Assembly: GCA_030549775.1 (NCBI GenBank)
Contig: CM060173.1
Span: 1,860,001-1,924,000, forward strand
DNA from: Tamarix chinensis
Lineage: Eukaryota; Streptophyta; Magnoliopsida; Caryophyllales; Tamaricaceae
Length of the DNA stretch: 64,000 nucleotides
Direction of reading: 5' to 3'
Shown here: positions 12,341 through 24,060 of the stretch, one piece after another
Position numbering within the stretch: position 1 is the first letter of the stretch
How the letters are laid out: each line of letters begins with the position of its first letter
Program-made: the position numbers and the translations under genes
Notes under the pieces: model-generated
Database searches by the model: none
Told to the model about the DNA's origin: nothing
Seen by the model: only the letters and a program-made list of their open reading frames with translations

Positions 12341-13158
12341 TCGTACTCACATGGATACGAAAGATGATATTGATGGGTTAATGACAGAATAATGGCTTAA
12401 GGCCCAAAGTATCGATCGTGACTTATAAAGTATTGTGTTTGTCATTGTTATGTATGCATCTCTCATTATTTATATGTGTGTGGCTTGCATTATGTGTCGT
12501 ATGCGGGCCTATCTTTAAGTGTGGTATTAAAGGGTTACTCAGTACCGTAGTACTGAAGGGATTCCCTTTATGGGGCCCCTGCCTATTCAATGGGCAGTGC
12601 CCTTGCAGGTATTTTCAGGTGCTACTCAAGTGGGTTACGGGAAGGAGAGTAAGGAATTTTCCGGTATCATGGCTTTTCTCTTTCTCATTTAATTTCTCGG
12701 TTTTAAATGTTAACGTTGTTAAAGCAACCACCCTTGGTGGATTTTATTCCAGAAAACGATTTGATGCGCTACTCTGATTTAAATATGTTGAAGCTTGCAA
12801 TTTACTCTGATTTATGCATGTTGAATGTCTTTCGATTTGTATTTCATTTTCTTAGCCTTAGCACTTGGTACTGGAACGGTATGAGTGAACCGGTCTGGTA
12901 CTAAGTGTGGCGGTAATACTCCCAAAGTTCACGTTTTGTTTATCTGCTTCCGCTATTATCTTTTAATAAAACGAAATTTTTCAGTAGTGAATTTTGGGGG
13001 TGTTACAAACACGCCACAATCCTACACATTCTAATCCCATCTCTTCCTATGACCGCCGGCGCCCAATTTGTTCTCTCCAAATCTGCGACCAGACCATAAG
13101 TCCGTCCTCTTTCTCCTACATTGAAATTCGTGAACAACTTCAAACACAACAAATGCAT

Positions 13159-14560
13159 CTTTTGGATATCAAACTCTAAATATCAACCATCTATGGCAAT
13201 AGACCCACATAAAAATTATTTTAAGAAGGTTTTATGGTTGTAAAAGGAGATAATGCAGTATACTGATATTATATGAGAATCTTCAAGAGCAGAACCGAAA
13301 GGACCAACTCCATAACGCATGACCAAGAAGCTATCAAACCCTAAATCTACTATTATGGTAATCTATAAATGAAATAGGTAAAATAATAGGATATATTATA
13401 CAATGAACTTTATTAGCTATCAGTGTATCTAGCATGAAAACATCCAGGATTCAGCATGCTTATTCTTGATATCCATTCCTTAGGTTGGTCAAGCTACATA
13501 CATTCAAATGTACTACCTTGAGGTAGAGTACAATACCATGATATATCTCTTGATTAAGTGAGCTAATGTAACATATATAAAGTAGGGAATGACATAAAAC
13601 AATCTTTCAAGTAGCCAATTCAAGACTATTAGATTTCGAAACTAGGGTTTCAAAGCCCAAGACACAAAATTGAATAGTTCAAATCAATTAATTTCAATTA
13701 AAGGTGTTACGATGCAAATAATACCATTTCAACTATTTCTATATATTTAAGTTTAGAAAAACAACCATACAAATGACTAACTTCATAATTTCACTTAAAA
13801 TCTAGGATTTTAGGCCCGAAAATATAATTCGATTGAATTCTATTAATTTATTTAAATTGAATGTTTAGAAATACAATTAGATATATTTTTTAACATAACA
13901 AATAATCAATTGCTCAAAAATAATAAAAGAAATATCCAATTTAGCATAATTAGGGTTTTTGAGCCCGAAACGCAAATCCGATCAATTCTTCCTAAAGTAT
14001 ATAAATTGACAGTTTGGAATTGTAATTAAATGTATTCTAATGTAATTTATATAATCAATTGAATAAAACTACCCGATTACACAATCCAATTTAGACCCGC
14101 AAGAGTTTTGACCCAAAAATCCAATTCCAATCAATTTCACATAATTTTCCTAAATCAATACTTTCGATATGAAATTAAATATATTTCAAAAGATATTATA
14201 AAATCAATTGAGTAAAAAAACTCAATTATACAATCCAATTCCATTACACACAAATTTTGACCTAGAAAGTCAATTCCAATGAATTCCACATAAATTTCTC
14301 AAATTGACGGTTCTAACATAAAATTAGATACATTTTAAAGCATAACGTAAAATCAATTTGCCCAAAATAGCTTAATCGGACGAATCCAAAAAATTCGGAC
14401 AGAACCCGGCCTAAAATCTGATTTTCACAAATCAACCAAATGCACTACAATTCACCACTCTAAATTAATCATACAACATATATATACATAATTACACAAT
14501 CAATTTAGCTTATCATAAGATAATTCATACTCAATTAATCAAAACAAGGGCTAGGGTTTT
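13159..14560. repeat. AT-rich DNA with degenerate tandem repeat of about 145 bp
   Basis: From about 13700 to 14400 a unit recurs roughly every 145-150 bp, with shared words such as CAATTCCAATCAATTTCACA, ATTAAATATATTT and ATAAAATCAATTGAGTAAAA. About four or five diverged copies. No gene recognised. Confidence 0.55.
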
Positions 14561-15160
14561 TAGAAAATTATACCAAACGAAACTGACAAATCTGAATGGG
14601 TGAAGGCCGGAGAAGATACGCCGGAGTTCGAGGATTGCTCGCCCACAACCAGCGAGGCTTGCCATGGCCGGAGGATGGCAGCACGACCTGTGCTGCTGCT
14701 CGTGGCTGCTGCTGCGCGCGGCTGCTGCTTCGGCTGTTAATGGCTAGATTATGATCATCAAATAGAGATGATTATGCATCACAATTAAGTTCACTACAGT
14801 AGCACAAAACCTAAATGTTGGTTATAGAAGCCTGAACTCTATATGGTAACAAGTGTTGGAATTTTTGCCAATTTCAATTATCATTAGGTAGTAAAAAATC
14901 AACCTCAACTCCATGTAGATCATTATGCTCACTGATAATGGACATATAATGAGCAAGAGAATGATCACCAACCCACCAGTTAAAGCAAAAACTTATTAAT
15001 CGACCTCTCCATATAACCCAACAAATACTCTACCTTATGAAATCAATGAAGTTCAAGATCAAGCACCAAATGGGATAGCAAGAAGAAGGAAAATGGGCCT
15101 AAAGGAGATAAACATTATGTCTCATATATTTATTTATCTTTGAGTATCTAAACCCATAGT
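14561..15160. other. No recognised gene
   Basis: A small GC-rich patch (14600-14740, with GCTGCTGCT words) is followed by AT-rich sequence that may be the 3' part of the LINE to the right. Nothing else can be supported. Confidence 0.4.
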
Positions 15161-16700
15161 TTATCAACACCCCTAAGGATATCCCAAGCAAGCTTAAAAA
15201 AAATGGTTTGGCTCATCTTTAAAGCTTCTTGAAGGCCTAAACCACCAATATCCTTATGCAAATATATGAGGTCATATCAAATGAGATGAAGTCATCTTTT
15301 CATAGTAGTATTATCCCATAGAAAAGCACAAATAAACTTGACAAGCTATTTAGTAACCACTTTTGGACAAATTTAACACTATATTGTGTAACTTGGGATA
15401 GTTAAAAGGATAGATTAGATAACGATGAATCTACCCTCAAGAGAGAACATATGAGGTTTCTGGTTAAAAGTTTGATTTTTGACCCTCTCAATCACTCTAG
15501 ATAATAAACCATTTGTAACTAGTGATGCATAGGGACAACAATTAGGTTCTGTCCCCTATCCCCGAAACGTCCTGTCTTTTTTGAAAAAAAAAATGTGTCA
15601 GAATTTATATTAGAATTATTTAATTATTTTTTTATTAAATAAATTATTAATGATTAAAATTAAATAATATAGGTAATGATTTTTTATTTTTATCTCTTAA
15701 TTTTAGTAGATTTTATATATTTTAATATATATATATATATAAATTTTTTTACGTTTCCTGTCGTTCTTGTTTCCTAAATTTTTAAGAAGTAACGTTTCTG
15801 TGTTTCTTCCCGTCCCCATCCCCGTCCCCGTGCAATGTTGTTCGTAACATGATCATTTCACATCGCAACACCCAAGTAGTAGGGACATTATTCAAGAAAA
15901 TAATAGTTGACTTGTCAAAACTGACCTTCTATATAAAAGCATCACTAAACAAATCTAAAAATTCCATGATGATATTAATGTGTTCCACCGAGGCATCAGA
16001 AAACAACAAGAGGTCATCAAGGAATAAATTAATGAAAAAGTTTAGTACCTCCACATGAAGAAACTTGTTTCTAAATATGTGTGAAAGCCATCCATGCATA
16101 GAATGAACAATTATGGGGAAATAGTATTATCCTTTTAGCTTCCCCACTTAGGTTGAAAAGCTTCATTAACCTCGTTGTTCTAAATGAAATGAATTGATGA
16201 GGTAGAAACACACCACATGATCAATCAAACTATGGCTTCAAGTAAACCAAAAACCTCTAAAGTATCCCTAATAAATTCTTAGGAGAGTCAATCATAGTCT
16301 TTCTCAAGATCAATTTTAATAGCCATAAATCCAGACCAACCCTTATTTTTTTCTTAGAGAATGTGTTGCCTCTTTAGAAATAATGAGTAATATCCCAAGT
16401 ATGCCTACCAAGGTAGAAGTTGCTCTTATTAGGGATAATAATATGCGCCAAAATAAGTTTTAGCCTCTGAATAATAACCTTCAATAATTTTATACACAAC
16501 ATTACAAAGTCTAATTGAACAAAAGTGCTTAACTAGAGTTGGGTGCTCAATCTTTGGGATTAAACAAAACAAGGCTTCATTTAACATAACCTTATTAAAA
16601 GATGGCACAGAAAAAGAGATTTATACACTATTTACCAACATCCTTAGTAAAAAAAAAAGGGGGTCAAAACCTATTCAGACCCAAGCTCTTCTTAACATTA
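15160..16700 (-). pseudogene. LINE (non-LTR retrotransposon) reverse transcriptase remnant
   Basis: Read on the minus strand in several frames: MLNEALFCLIPKIEHPTLVK and SIRLCNVVYKIIE (16600-16470), GFMAIKIDLEKDYD (about 16340), FLDDLLLFSDASVEHINIIM (about 16010-15960; relatives have FADD, the catalytic Asp pair), KNQTFNQKPHMFSLEGRF (about 15480-15420), then KDIGGLGLQEALKMSQTIFF and KLAWDIL (about 15265-15170). The order matches plant L1-type RT followed by the region before the zf-RVT motif. Many stops and frameshifts show long decay. It is interrupted at about 15545-15835. No poly(A) tail or target duplication could be fixed. Confidence 0.85.
15545..15835. mobile_element. Small AT-rich insertion inside the LINE, class unknown
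   Basis: About 290 bp, absent from the LINE reading frame, AT-rich inside and G/C-rich at both borders (GTCCCCTATCCCCGAAACG on the left, CCGTCCCCATCCCCGTCCCC on the right). The borders resemble each other as direct, not inverted, copies, so a classic MITE is doubtful. No clear target duplication. Confidence 0.45.
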
Positions 16701-17242
16701 TAGAGAAAACAACAACTTGAATTTCTTCCATGGTTATAGGAGCATAAGTAGCCATAATTTATTCTATAATAAAAGGTTGGAGTCTCACACTAGTGAGGCC
16801 CAAAATAGGAAGAGGAGGCTAAACAACATAAAGATATCAAATAATATCAACCATCATACACTGTAGAATAAATAGGTTAACAATATAAACACCAACCACA
16901 TTATGTAGCTCATGAATCACATGTTTGGCTCAGTCATTTAGTTAAATGAATCAAGGAAGACAAGCATGAGTTTTATCTTTAGACTTTTTTAATAAATGAG
17001 TCAAATTAACTTGAGCCAAGGTTGACTTGACTCATTTGTTCACAAACTTGGTTCATTTATATAAGCTCACAAGCTAACTCATTTATAGACTTGTTAATAT
17101 ATTACTATATCATAAAATACTGGCCATTTTGTTTTATTCAATTTGAATAGTTAAATGGGCTTACTAATGAGTCGTGTCAAGCTCAAACTTAAATGATTTA
17201 ATTTATTTTGTTTGTCTTAAGCATGCCAAGTCAAGCCACTCG
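16701..17242. other. No recognised gene
   Basis: AT-rich DNA between the LINE remnant and the family 1 copy starting at 17243. It contains repeated words such as TTGACTCATTTGTTCACAAA and CTTGGTTCATTTA. No coding support. Confidence 0.4.
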
Positions 17243-18159
17243 TGTAATACCCCAAAACTTTAATTTACAAATTATAGGGGTTAATATGTGAGATTAATTA
17301 AATATAACATTTTTAATAAAATAATGGGAGTAATTAAGATAAAAAAAGAGGGAAATAATATAGGATTAAATTAGGGAAGATTAGGGTAATTTGTTAACTA
17401 AAATAAAATTTAGAGCGACTTACCCAAATTTTCTAAATTAATATAAAAAGGAATTTAATTATTTATTTTTACTATTTTTACTATTTTTAAAAAAATTCAA
17501 AAGCACAAAAAGACCCTAAATAACCCAACCACCTTATTTTTCCTTTTTATTTTTCCCACTTTTCCTCCTTTTCCCTTTTTTCTTTCTTCCTCTTTCTTCT
17601 TTTCTTTTCTTTCTTCCCTTCTCCCCTGGTTGAGCCTCACCCGTGTGGCCCAACCCTTCTCTCCCTCTCTTCCCTGCACAAAGCCCAGTTCGTTCTCTCT
17701 TTTTTTCCCTCACCCAACCAGTCTGTCCTTCCTTTTCTTTTCTTTCCTTTCTCTTCCCCCGATTGGTCGGCTTACCCCTTCTTCTTCTTCTTCTTCTTCT
17801 TCTTCTTCTTTTGCTCCTCCTCCTCCTCCTCCACCTTCCTTTGCGCTGCAAGTAGCACCTGCACCTGCCCCAACCATCCTCCTCTTCTCCTTCCTTCACG
17901 CTGTAGGTAGTGCCTACACTTTCCCCAACCATCCTCCTCTGCTCTTGTATTGCCCGGACTCGCTCCTCCCTCTCTCCTCCATCCCTTACCCTTGTATTGC
18001 CTCTGCTATGTGCCCCTTCCCCTTCCCTTTCTCTCCCTATACAACCTGTGACCCTGCCATTCGTACGCTTGTACTAGCCTGCCACAGCCGGTCGGCGAGC
18101 CTCTGCCCCTTCTACTCCCTTGTCCTCTTCCTCCATTGTCCTCTTCTCCTCCCCACATC

Positions 18160-18167
18160 TATAAATA
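18160..18167 (+). promoter_or_regulatory. LTR TATA box
   Basis: TATAAATA followed by CCCC, 917 bp from the element start. The same box is found 876 bp into the next copy and 858 bp into the reversed copy at 51313-56100, supporting a U3 promoter with transcription starting just after. Confidence 0.6.
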
Positions 18168-18811
18168 CCCCAGCACTGCCCCTTATTCTCCTCCTTTTTC
18201 TCTGCCTAGAAACCTCCCAAATCTCCCCACCATCGTATCTTTAGACGTCACCCTAGCCATCATCGTGCAAAGCCACCGTCCAAACCACCACCCAGCCCTT
18301 CCCTGCATCAACCTCCACCAAACCAAACCACTCTTTGCCCCTAACTCCTCTTACATAACTCACCCCAACCGTGCAAAGTGGGAAGCTCAAGCTGCCCTTT
18401 GCACCCCATCGCCGCCCCTCTCATCGTCTTGTGCCACCTTCTCTGCCACAATCACCACCCCAACTACCTCCCTCTCCACCCAGAAAACCATCCTCTACCT
18501 TCCCTACCTTTACTTTCCCCTTTCTCCCTCTCCTTCCTCCTCCCTCCTCCACCACCCTTGGCCACCACAACCACCACCACCACCTATGCCGCCACCCTGT
18601 TACACCACCACCACTATTGTAGCCCTCCTAGTCCACAGAGCCCACCACCTCACAACAGCCATCTCCCTCTCTCTATTCCAACCCCAAAACAACCACCACT
18701 TCCGCCACCATCGTCGCCACCCTAGTTACCACCTCCACTTCTAGTTGTACCATAACCCTTGATATCACTTTAGTAGAGATTATTTTTGTATAATTGTTAT
18801 TTTAGCCTTTC

Positions 18812-18815
<4 letters not shown>

Positions 18816-18863
<48 letters not shown>
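18816..18863. repeat. (TTA)n microsatellite
   Basis: About 16 uninterrupted TTA units inside the LTR, just after its C-rich tract. The same place carries trinucleotide arrays in other copies. Confidence 0.95.
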
Positions 18864-20707
18864 GCCACTATTATGATGATTTTCATCATTACTACTACTA
18901 ACCCTATTATGGTTAATACTACCACTAATATTATTGTTAACCACTTTAATAATAATACCCTTATTAATACTACTAAAACTATTATTACTATCATCACTAA
19001 TATTAGTTTCTTACTAAAAATCAATTAAGGGATAATGAAAAGAGTAAGAGGGAAGTTAACACTAGTATTTTCCTCTTATAGGTGAACTAAGTATGTCCCC
19101 TAAGGAGGTGTAGGAGTCGTGCTCCAAGTCTAGTGTCATTTTAGGTAAGTATATAGTTAAGGCCCATTATGTGTATTATGTGTTTATGTGTGTTGGTTAT
19201 ATATATGTATCTTATGTGGTTATGGATTATGCACTTGTAGCGTAGCTTACTAAGCATGGAGCTAAGGTAAGCTGTATGTGTTTTATGGCATATGTAATAT
19301 GGTAATGTGACTTGTACTTGTGTTGTGCTTATGTATGGTTGCCCTATATGACATGCATACTTGGAGTCCCTAAGTAGTAAGATGAGGTTGTGGAAAATGA
19401 GAGAATTAAAGAGAGTGGAGTGGTAAGAGGGAAGTGAGAAAGGCTTGTGTATCTCATGACTTATTGGTAGATAAATAAAAGGATAATATGAATAAAATAA
19501 GAGGATGGAATAAATCTGGCATGATGAATGTAAGGCTTGCATAAGATGGTTAGTCTTTGCATGGGGATGACCTTTATGTGGGAAAAGTTGACTTGAGAGT
19601 TAAGTAAGGTGAGAAAAGAGTAGTTGGGATGATTGGAGTCTATATGTGAAAAATAGTACGTGGGTTGGTATAAGGGTGTACGGGGGACTTGGCTAGGGTT
19701 TATAAGGAAAACCCTAAGTGGGGGAAGTGTGCGAGGAAGGGAGAGTTAATTGGAGTGGTTAGAGTGTGGAATAAGAATGAAAAGGTGTCACATGGAGGGG
19801 AAGTGAGTCAAGTGAAAAGGGAAATGGTAAGTGAAATACCCCAAAACCCTAATTTAGAGAATTATGGCAAAATATGGACTTATTAGGAAAATTAATTAAA
19901 TAAATTATTTTATTAAAATAAGAGGAAGTAATTAAGGAAAAATCAATAGGAAATTAATAAATAATTTAATTGGGAAAAATTATGGTGTTTTGCTAATTAA
20001 ATTAGAATTAAGAAAAAATCTTTCAAAAATCCTAAATTAACCTAAAAAGGGAATTTAATTATTATTTTATTAAAATATTATTATTTTTAATATACCAAAA
20101 TACCAAAATATTCTAAATACCTCAACCCATCTATTTCCCCATTTTCCCTTTTTTCCTTTCCCCCTCTTTTCTTTTATTTTCTTTTCTTCCTCTACTTTTC
20201 CCTTTTCTTTTCTTTTTCTTCCTCCTCGATCTGGGCCAGCTCACCCTCACGACCCAGACTTCTCCCTTCCTCCAGCATGGCTTAGGCCCGTCGCCCTCTT
20301 CTTCTCCCTTGCTAGCCACCCGGTCCATCCTTCTTTTTCTTTCTTTCTTTTCCCCCTAGACCAACCAATCCTCACCCTTCCTCTTCCTTCCTTCCCCCTG
20401 ACCTTCCCTCTTCCCCAACTCCTCAACTTCCCCACTTCCCAGTGTAGGCACGCGGCCTCTACACTGCCGCACACCGACTTGCCACCCCTATCCTCTTCCC
20501 CATCGATTCCTCTCCCCTCTCCACCCAATCACACACACACTCTCTCTCCTCATATGTGCCTCTCTCTCCCTTCCTTTCTCCTTCCTCGAGCTGGTAGACC
20601 TATAACTTTACAAGCATGCACCAGCCGTGCGCTGCTAGTTGGCAAACTTCCACGCATGCCATCATCTCCCCCTCTTCTCCCTATGTTGTTTTCCCCCATC
20701 AATGGCT

Positions 20708-20715
20708 TATAAATA
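20708..20715 (+). promoter_or_regulatory. LTR TATA box
   Basis: TATAAATA followed by CCC, 876 bp from the start of this LTR copy, at the same place as in its relatives. Confidence 0.6.
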
Positions 20716-21360
20716 CCCTTCAACCGCCCCTCCCCCCAATTCAAACATTTTCTCTGCCCTTACTCCCTTTTGTGCACCGCCGCTTGTTCAGCCGCCCAAA
20801 CCACCTTCCAAATTACTCCCTGCACCACCCTCCATGGAGCTACACCCCTCACCACCCTCAATCCTCCCTACACAAGCCACCTTAGCCGTGCAAAGTTGGT
20901 TATTCAACCAACTTCAACTCTCCCACCGCCGCCCTTCATGTCACCATCCACCACCACTCCCGCCGCAACCACCACTCCCTCTACCCCCCAAAACCACCAG
21001 TAGAACCTCCTATACCCCTACCTTCCTTTTCCTCTTCCACACTCTCCTTCTCCCTTCCTCCCTCTCCACCACCTTCGGCCACCGCACCGTCGCCGCCTGT
21101 ACCGCCCCCTTTAGCTGCACCGCCACCACCATTTCAGCCCTCTCAACCTAGGGCATCCTCCACCACCTCAAATCCCCCTCTAATTCCCCCTATCCTATCC
21201 TAAACAACCTACTTTCCACCCTTCTTCTCTCTTCCCCATTGCCGCCGCCGCTGATGCCGCCTAGTCACCACCAACCCTAGGTGGTACCCCAACCCTTAAA
21301 GCCCTAGTTATGCTATCCTTATCTCTTTTATTTGTATCTGTGTTATTATCCTTAATATTA

Positions 21361-21362
21361 AT

Positions 21363-21408
<46 letters not shown>
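21361..21408. repeat. (ATC)n microsatellite
   Basis: About 16 ATC units. (TTA)n arrays follow at 21555-21592. The Ser- and Leu-rich ORFs over them are translation of the repeat. Confidence 0.95.
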
Positions 21409-21409
<1 letters not shown>

Positions 21410-21553
21410 TATATCATTACTGTTATCTTATCATTATTATTACTAAATGTAGCCTCGGGATATTTATCCGATTATTATATAAAGAAGTTGAAACCCTATT
21501 TTAATTATTATTATGATTATCCTTATTTTTATTACCATTAATATCATTATTAC

Positions 21554-21593
<40 letters not shown>

Positions 21594-22189
21594 GTGCTAA
21601 CCTTAGTATATTATTACTATTATTATTTTTGTAAATATTCGAACCCTTACCTTATCATTATTTCGATTATTATTATTATTATTAGTATTATCCTTAACAA
21701 TATTATCATTATTGTTATTATTACTATTATTATATTATTTTTATTACTAACACTATTATTAACCTTAACCTTATTATAACTAGGGTTTCTATTATTATGA
21801 TTATTAGAACCCCTTTTAAGTATTATTCTTAATATTATAACTATTACTATTACTATTATTATTATTATTATTGCTACAACTATTATTTGTAGTATTAAAG
21901 CTATTATCTTTAATAATATAAATATGGCTATAAATACCTTAACATGAACCTATTTTGACTAAGTAATAACCTAGTTGGCTAACTTGAGAATAAAAACCCT
22001 ATTTTTATTTGTAAAGCTTCTTTTAATAATATTAACCCTAATATTAGAGTAAAGTAGGAAATAATAGTAATTTTGGTAGGAGGAAAATTAATCCTTAGTT
22101 GTTCCCTCTTATAGGTGAACCTAGTTAAAATCCTAAAGAGGCGTAGGAGTGTGCTCCAAGACCGGTGTTGTATTAGCACTACTACGAAA

Positions 22190-22460
22190 ATGGGAAATAA
22201 TAACGGGACATTAATAACAGTGGTTTGAAAACCGTTGTCAAACGCGTGAAAATTAATGCGCAGGATAGTTTTGATAACGGTTATAGTTGAAAACCGTTAT
22301 TAAAAGGGAAACGTTAAAATTTGAACGGATTTTTTAATAACGGTTCAAGTAAAACCGTTATTAAAAGAGGTTTTAATAACAGTTCAAACAAGAACTGTTG
22401 TCAAAAGTGTCAAATTTTAATAACGGTTCTTGCAGGAATCGTTATTAAAACCCCAAATCC
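22190..22460. repeat. CACTA left subterminal repeats
   Basis: At least eight copies of TTTTAATAACGGTTC or its reverse complement, some paired as short palindromes. They match those at 28690-29290. Confidence 0.9.
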
Positions 22461-22989
22461 GCCTTTTATTTCGTTCAGTTATGTTTCGTGCCAAAAATTT
22501 CAGACTCTTTGCACATTCCCTCTCTTACTCTCCTTCTCCTTGCAAACCCTCACACCACCACACCATGCACCACCACTCCGGCTCCTCTCAAGTAAGGGAA
22601 ACCCTCGCACCGCCAACTCTCCACCACCCCTCTGCTATTGTCGGCTTTGCATGTGCGTGTTGTCATTGTTCTGAACCTAGCCAGCACTTGTACCTTTATC
22701 CTCCGCCGTGTTTGTAGGTCGTTGCCTCAACTTGCTCACCGCCTGTTTATGGCTCGCCGCCACTCCCATTACGTATGTGTTTGTTCTTCCGCTCGTAACT
22801 TTTTCTCTACTTATATGCATATATGCATGTTGCTACAGGGTTGCGTTTGTTTATTATTGAAAAATTGTAGTTTATCGTTCGAAAATGTGTTGTTGAATGT
22901 ATTGGCGAAAAATGTTGTTGTTCATTATTGAATTTGTTGCGTTACTGTTATATATATTAACAAATGTATGTGTTGGCTAAGACCTTTAC

Positions 22990-23020
<31 letters not shown>

Positions 23021-23337
23021 TATATATAACATACATGAGAGTGTAGAGTTATATACGAAGCTAGCTAGAGAAATAAAAGACTTCAAATTATTAATAATGT
23101 CACTCATAAAACTATATATATATATACATTTTCATTAATAAGTATAGGACACTAGCTATAAGATATAAGAAATATCATATAATGAAATGAAAATATATTT
23201 TACATATGCACATCATTAAATGAAAATTTCAATTATAGATGCATATGTTAATGATTGTTATTTGATAAGGATTAAATAGATATAGAAAAATAAGGAATAT
23301 ATAAAAGTGAAGAATTAAATAGAGAGAAATAATTGTG

Positions 23338-23340
<3 letters not shown>

Positions 23341-23418
<78 letters not shown>
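23341..23418. repeat. (AAT)n/(ATT)n microsatellite hairpin
   Basis: About 13 AAT units run directly into about 12 ATT units, so the stretch is a nearly perfect inverted repeat that could fold on itself. Confidence 0.95.
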
Positions 23419-24060
23419 GGATTTATATATTAGGGTTTAATTACAGTTAGCTAGATTTAGGATTAAGGTTTTATGAGGTTTAGGGTTAGGTTTTATTATA
23501 ATTTATTAGGGTTAATTAGGGTTAGGGTTAGGATTTATCGTTTATTATACTAAATATTAAAGTGAAAAATTAAATATACAGGAATAATTATGTATAATAA
23601 TAATAATATAGGATTTATTAGGGTTTAATTATAGTTAACTAGGTTTAGGATCATCATCTTATGAGGTTTAGGGTTAGTTTTTATTATAATTTATTAGGGT
23701 TAATTAGGGTTAGGGTTGGGGTTAGGATTAAGGTTAGGGTTAGGGTTAGGGTTTATCGTTTATTATATTAAATATAAAAGTGAAAAATTAAATAGACAAG
23801 AATAATTGTTTATAATAATAATAATATAGGATTTATTAGGGTTTAATTATAGTTAGCTAGGTTTAGGATCATTATCTTATGAGGTTTAGGGTTAGGTTTT
23901 ATTATAATTTATTATGGTTAATTAGGGTTAGGGTTAGGGTTTAGCGTTTATTATACTAAATATAAAAGTGAAAAATTAAATAGACAGGAATAATAATAAT
24001 AATAATAATAATATAGGATTTATTAGGGTTTAATTATAGGTAGCTAGGTTTTACTTTATA
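23416..24060 (+). repeat. Tandem repeat of about 190-217 bp with telomere-like TTTAGGG words
   Basis: Three full copies and one partial one begin near 23416, 23608, 23825 and 24012 with ATAGGATTTATTAGGGTTTA. Each contains a run such as TTAGGGTTAGGGTTAGGG and a short AAT array. The unit is internal to the CACTA element. Confidence 0.85.

Larger units (their letters stand above)
8099..13007 (+). mobile_element. Family 1 long solo LTR-like element, 4909 bp
   Basis: It starts TGTAATACCCCAAAATT and ends TTTTGGGGGTGTTACA, with the perfect 5-bp duplication AACAC at 8094-8098 and 13008-13012. TG...CA ends plus a 5-bp target duplication are the hallmark of LTR retrotransposons. No gag, protease, RT, RNase H or integrase lies inside, so a solo LTR is the simplest reading; LTRs this long are known in Ogre/Tat-type Ty3 elements. 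Layout: AT-rich head (to 8400), C-rich part (8450-9600), degenerate GGTAATTT minisatellite (about 10290-11235), CCGGTCCACCGG block (11885-12340), AT-rich tail. It sits inside the UVR-like gene fragment. Confidence 0.8.
7920..13158 (-). pseudogene. Probable UVR-motif protein gene fragment, split by a 4.9-kb insertion
   Basis: The minus strand shows an ATG at 13158 and reading through MHLLCLKLF...RIVACSSHN to the insertion (8099-13007), then GVDPGGVRGEESLSSSNR, a Ser-rich stretch and SRSQSYALLKQQMEIAAKSE, ending at a donor GAG|GTGTT (7920/7919). With one 5-bp target copy removed the two parts join in GGTGGGGGTGGACCC, where one extra base shifts the frame. KQQMEIAAKSE resembles the start of UvrB/UvrC (UVR) helical motifs of plant UVR proteins; this assignment is from memory of the motif and is tentative. 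The N-terminus could be a plastid transit peptide. The exon expected to complete the motif was not found downstream. Confidence 0.5.
17243..19831 (+). mobile_element. Family 1 LTR-like copy, left part, broken at 19831
   Basis: It starts TGTAATACCCCAAAAC and has the family layout: AT-rich head, CT-rich part from about 17540, TATAAATA at 18160-18167, C-rich CCACC tract to 18745, (TTA)n at 18818-18862 and the AG|...|GT block at 19082-19144. The tail stops at 19831, where a second family 1 copy begins. The right end with its expected duplication (ACTCG) was not found, so the copy is truncated or its remainder has been lost. Confidence 0.75.
19832..22176 (+). mobile_element. Family 1 LTR-like copy, left part, interrupted by a CACTA element
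   Basis: It starts TGAAATACCCCAAAACCC directly against the preceding copy. Contents follow the family order: CT-rich (20110-20600), TATAAATA at 20708-20715, C-rich tract to 21260, (ATC)n and (TTA)n arrays, then the AG|...| block at 22115-22176. A CACTA terminus begins at 22177, and host sequence resumes near 29298 with family-typical words (TGTAGCGCAGCTGGGAGTTGAGG). Confidence 0.8.

Noticed and set aside
17534..18744. Pro/Leu/His-rich ORFs up to 204 aa
   Set aside because: Same LTR tract; composition follows CCT/CTT repeats. The DNA is similar between copies but reading frames are not kept.
20247..21151. Pro-rich ORFs over the second LTR copy
   Set aside because: Low complexity and frame-shifted relative to the other copies, which argues for a DNA-level rather than protein-level signal.
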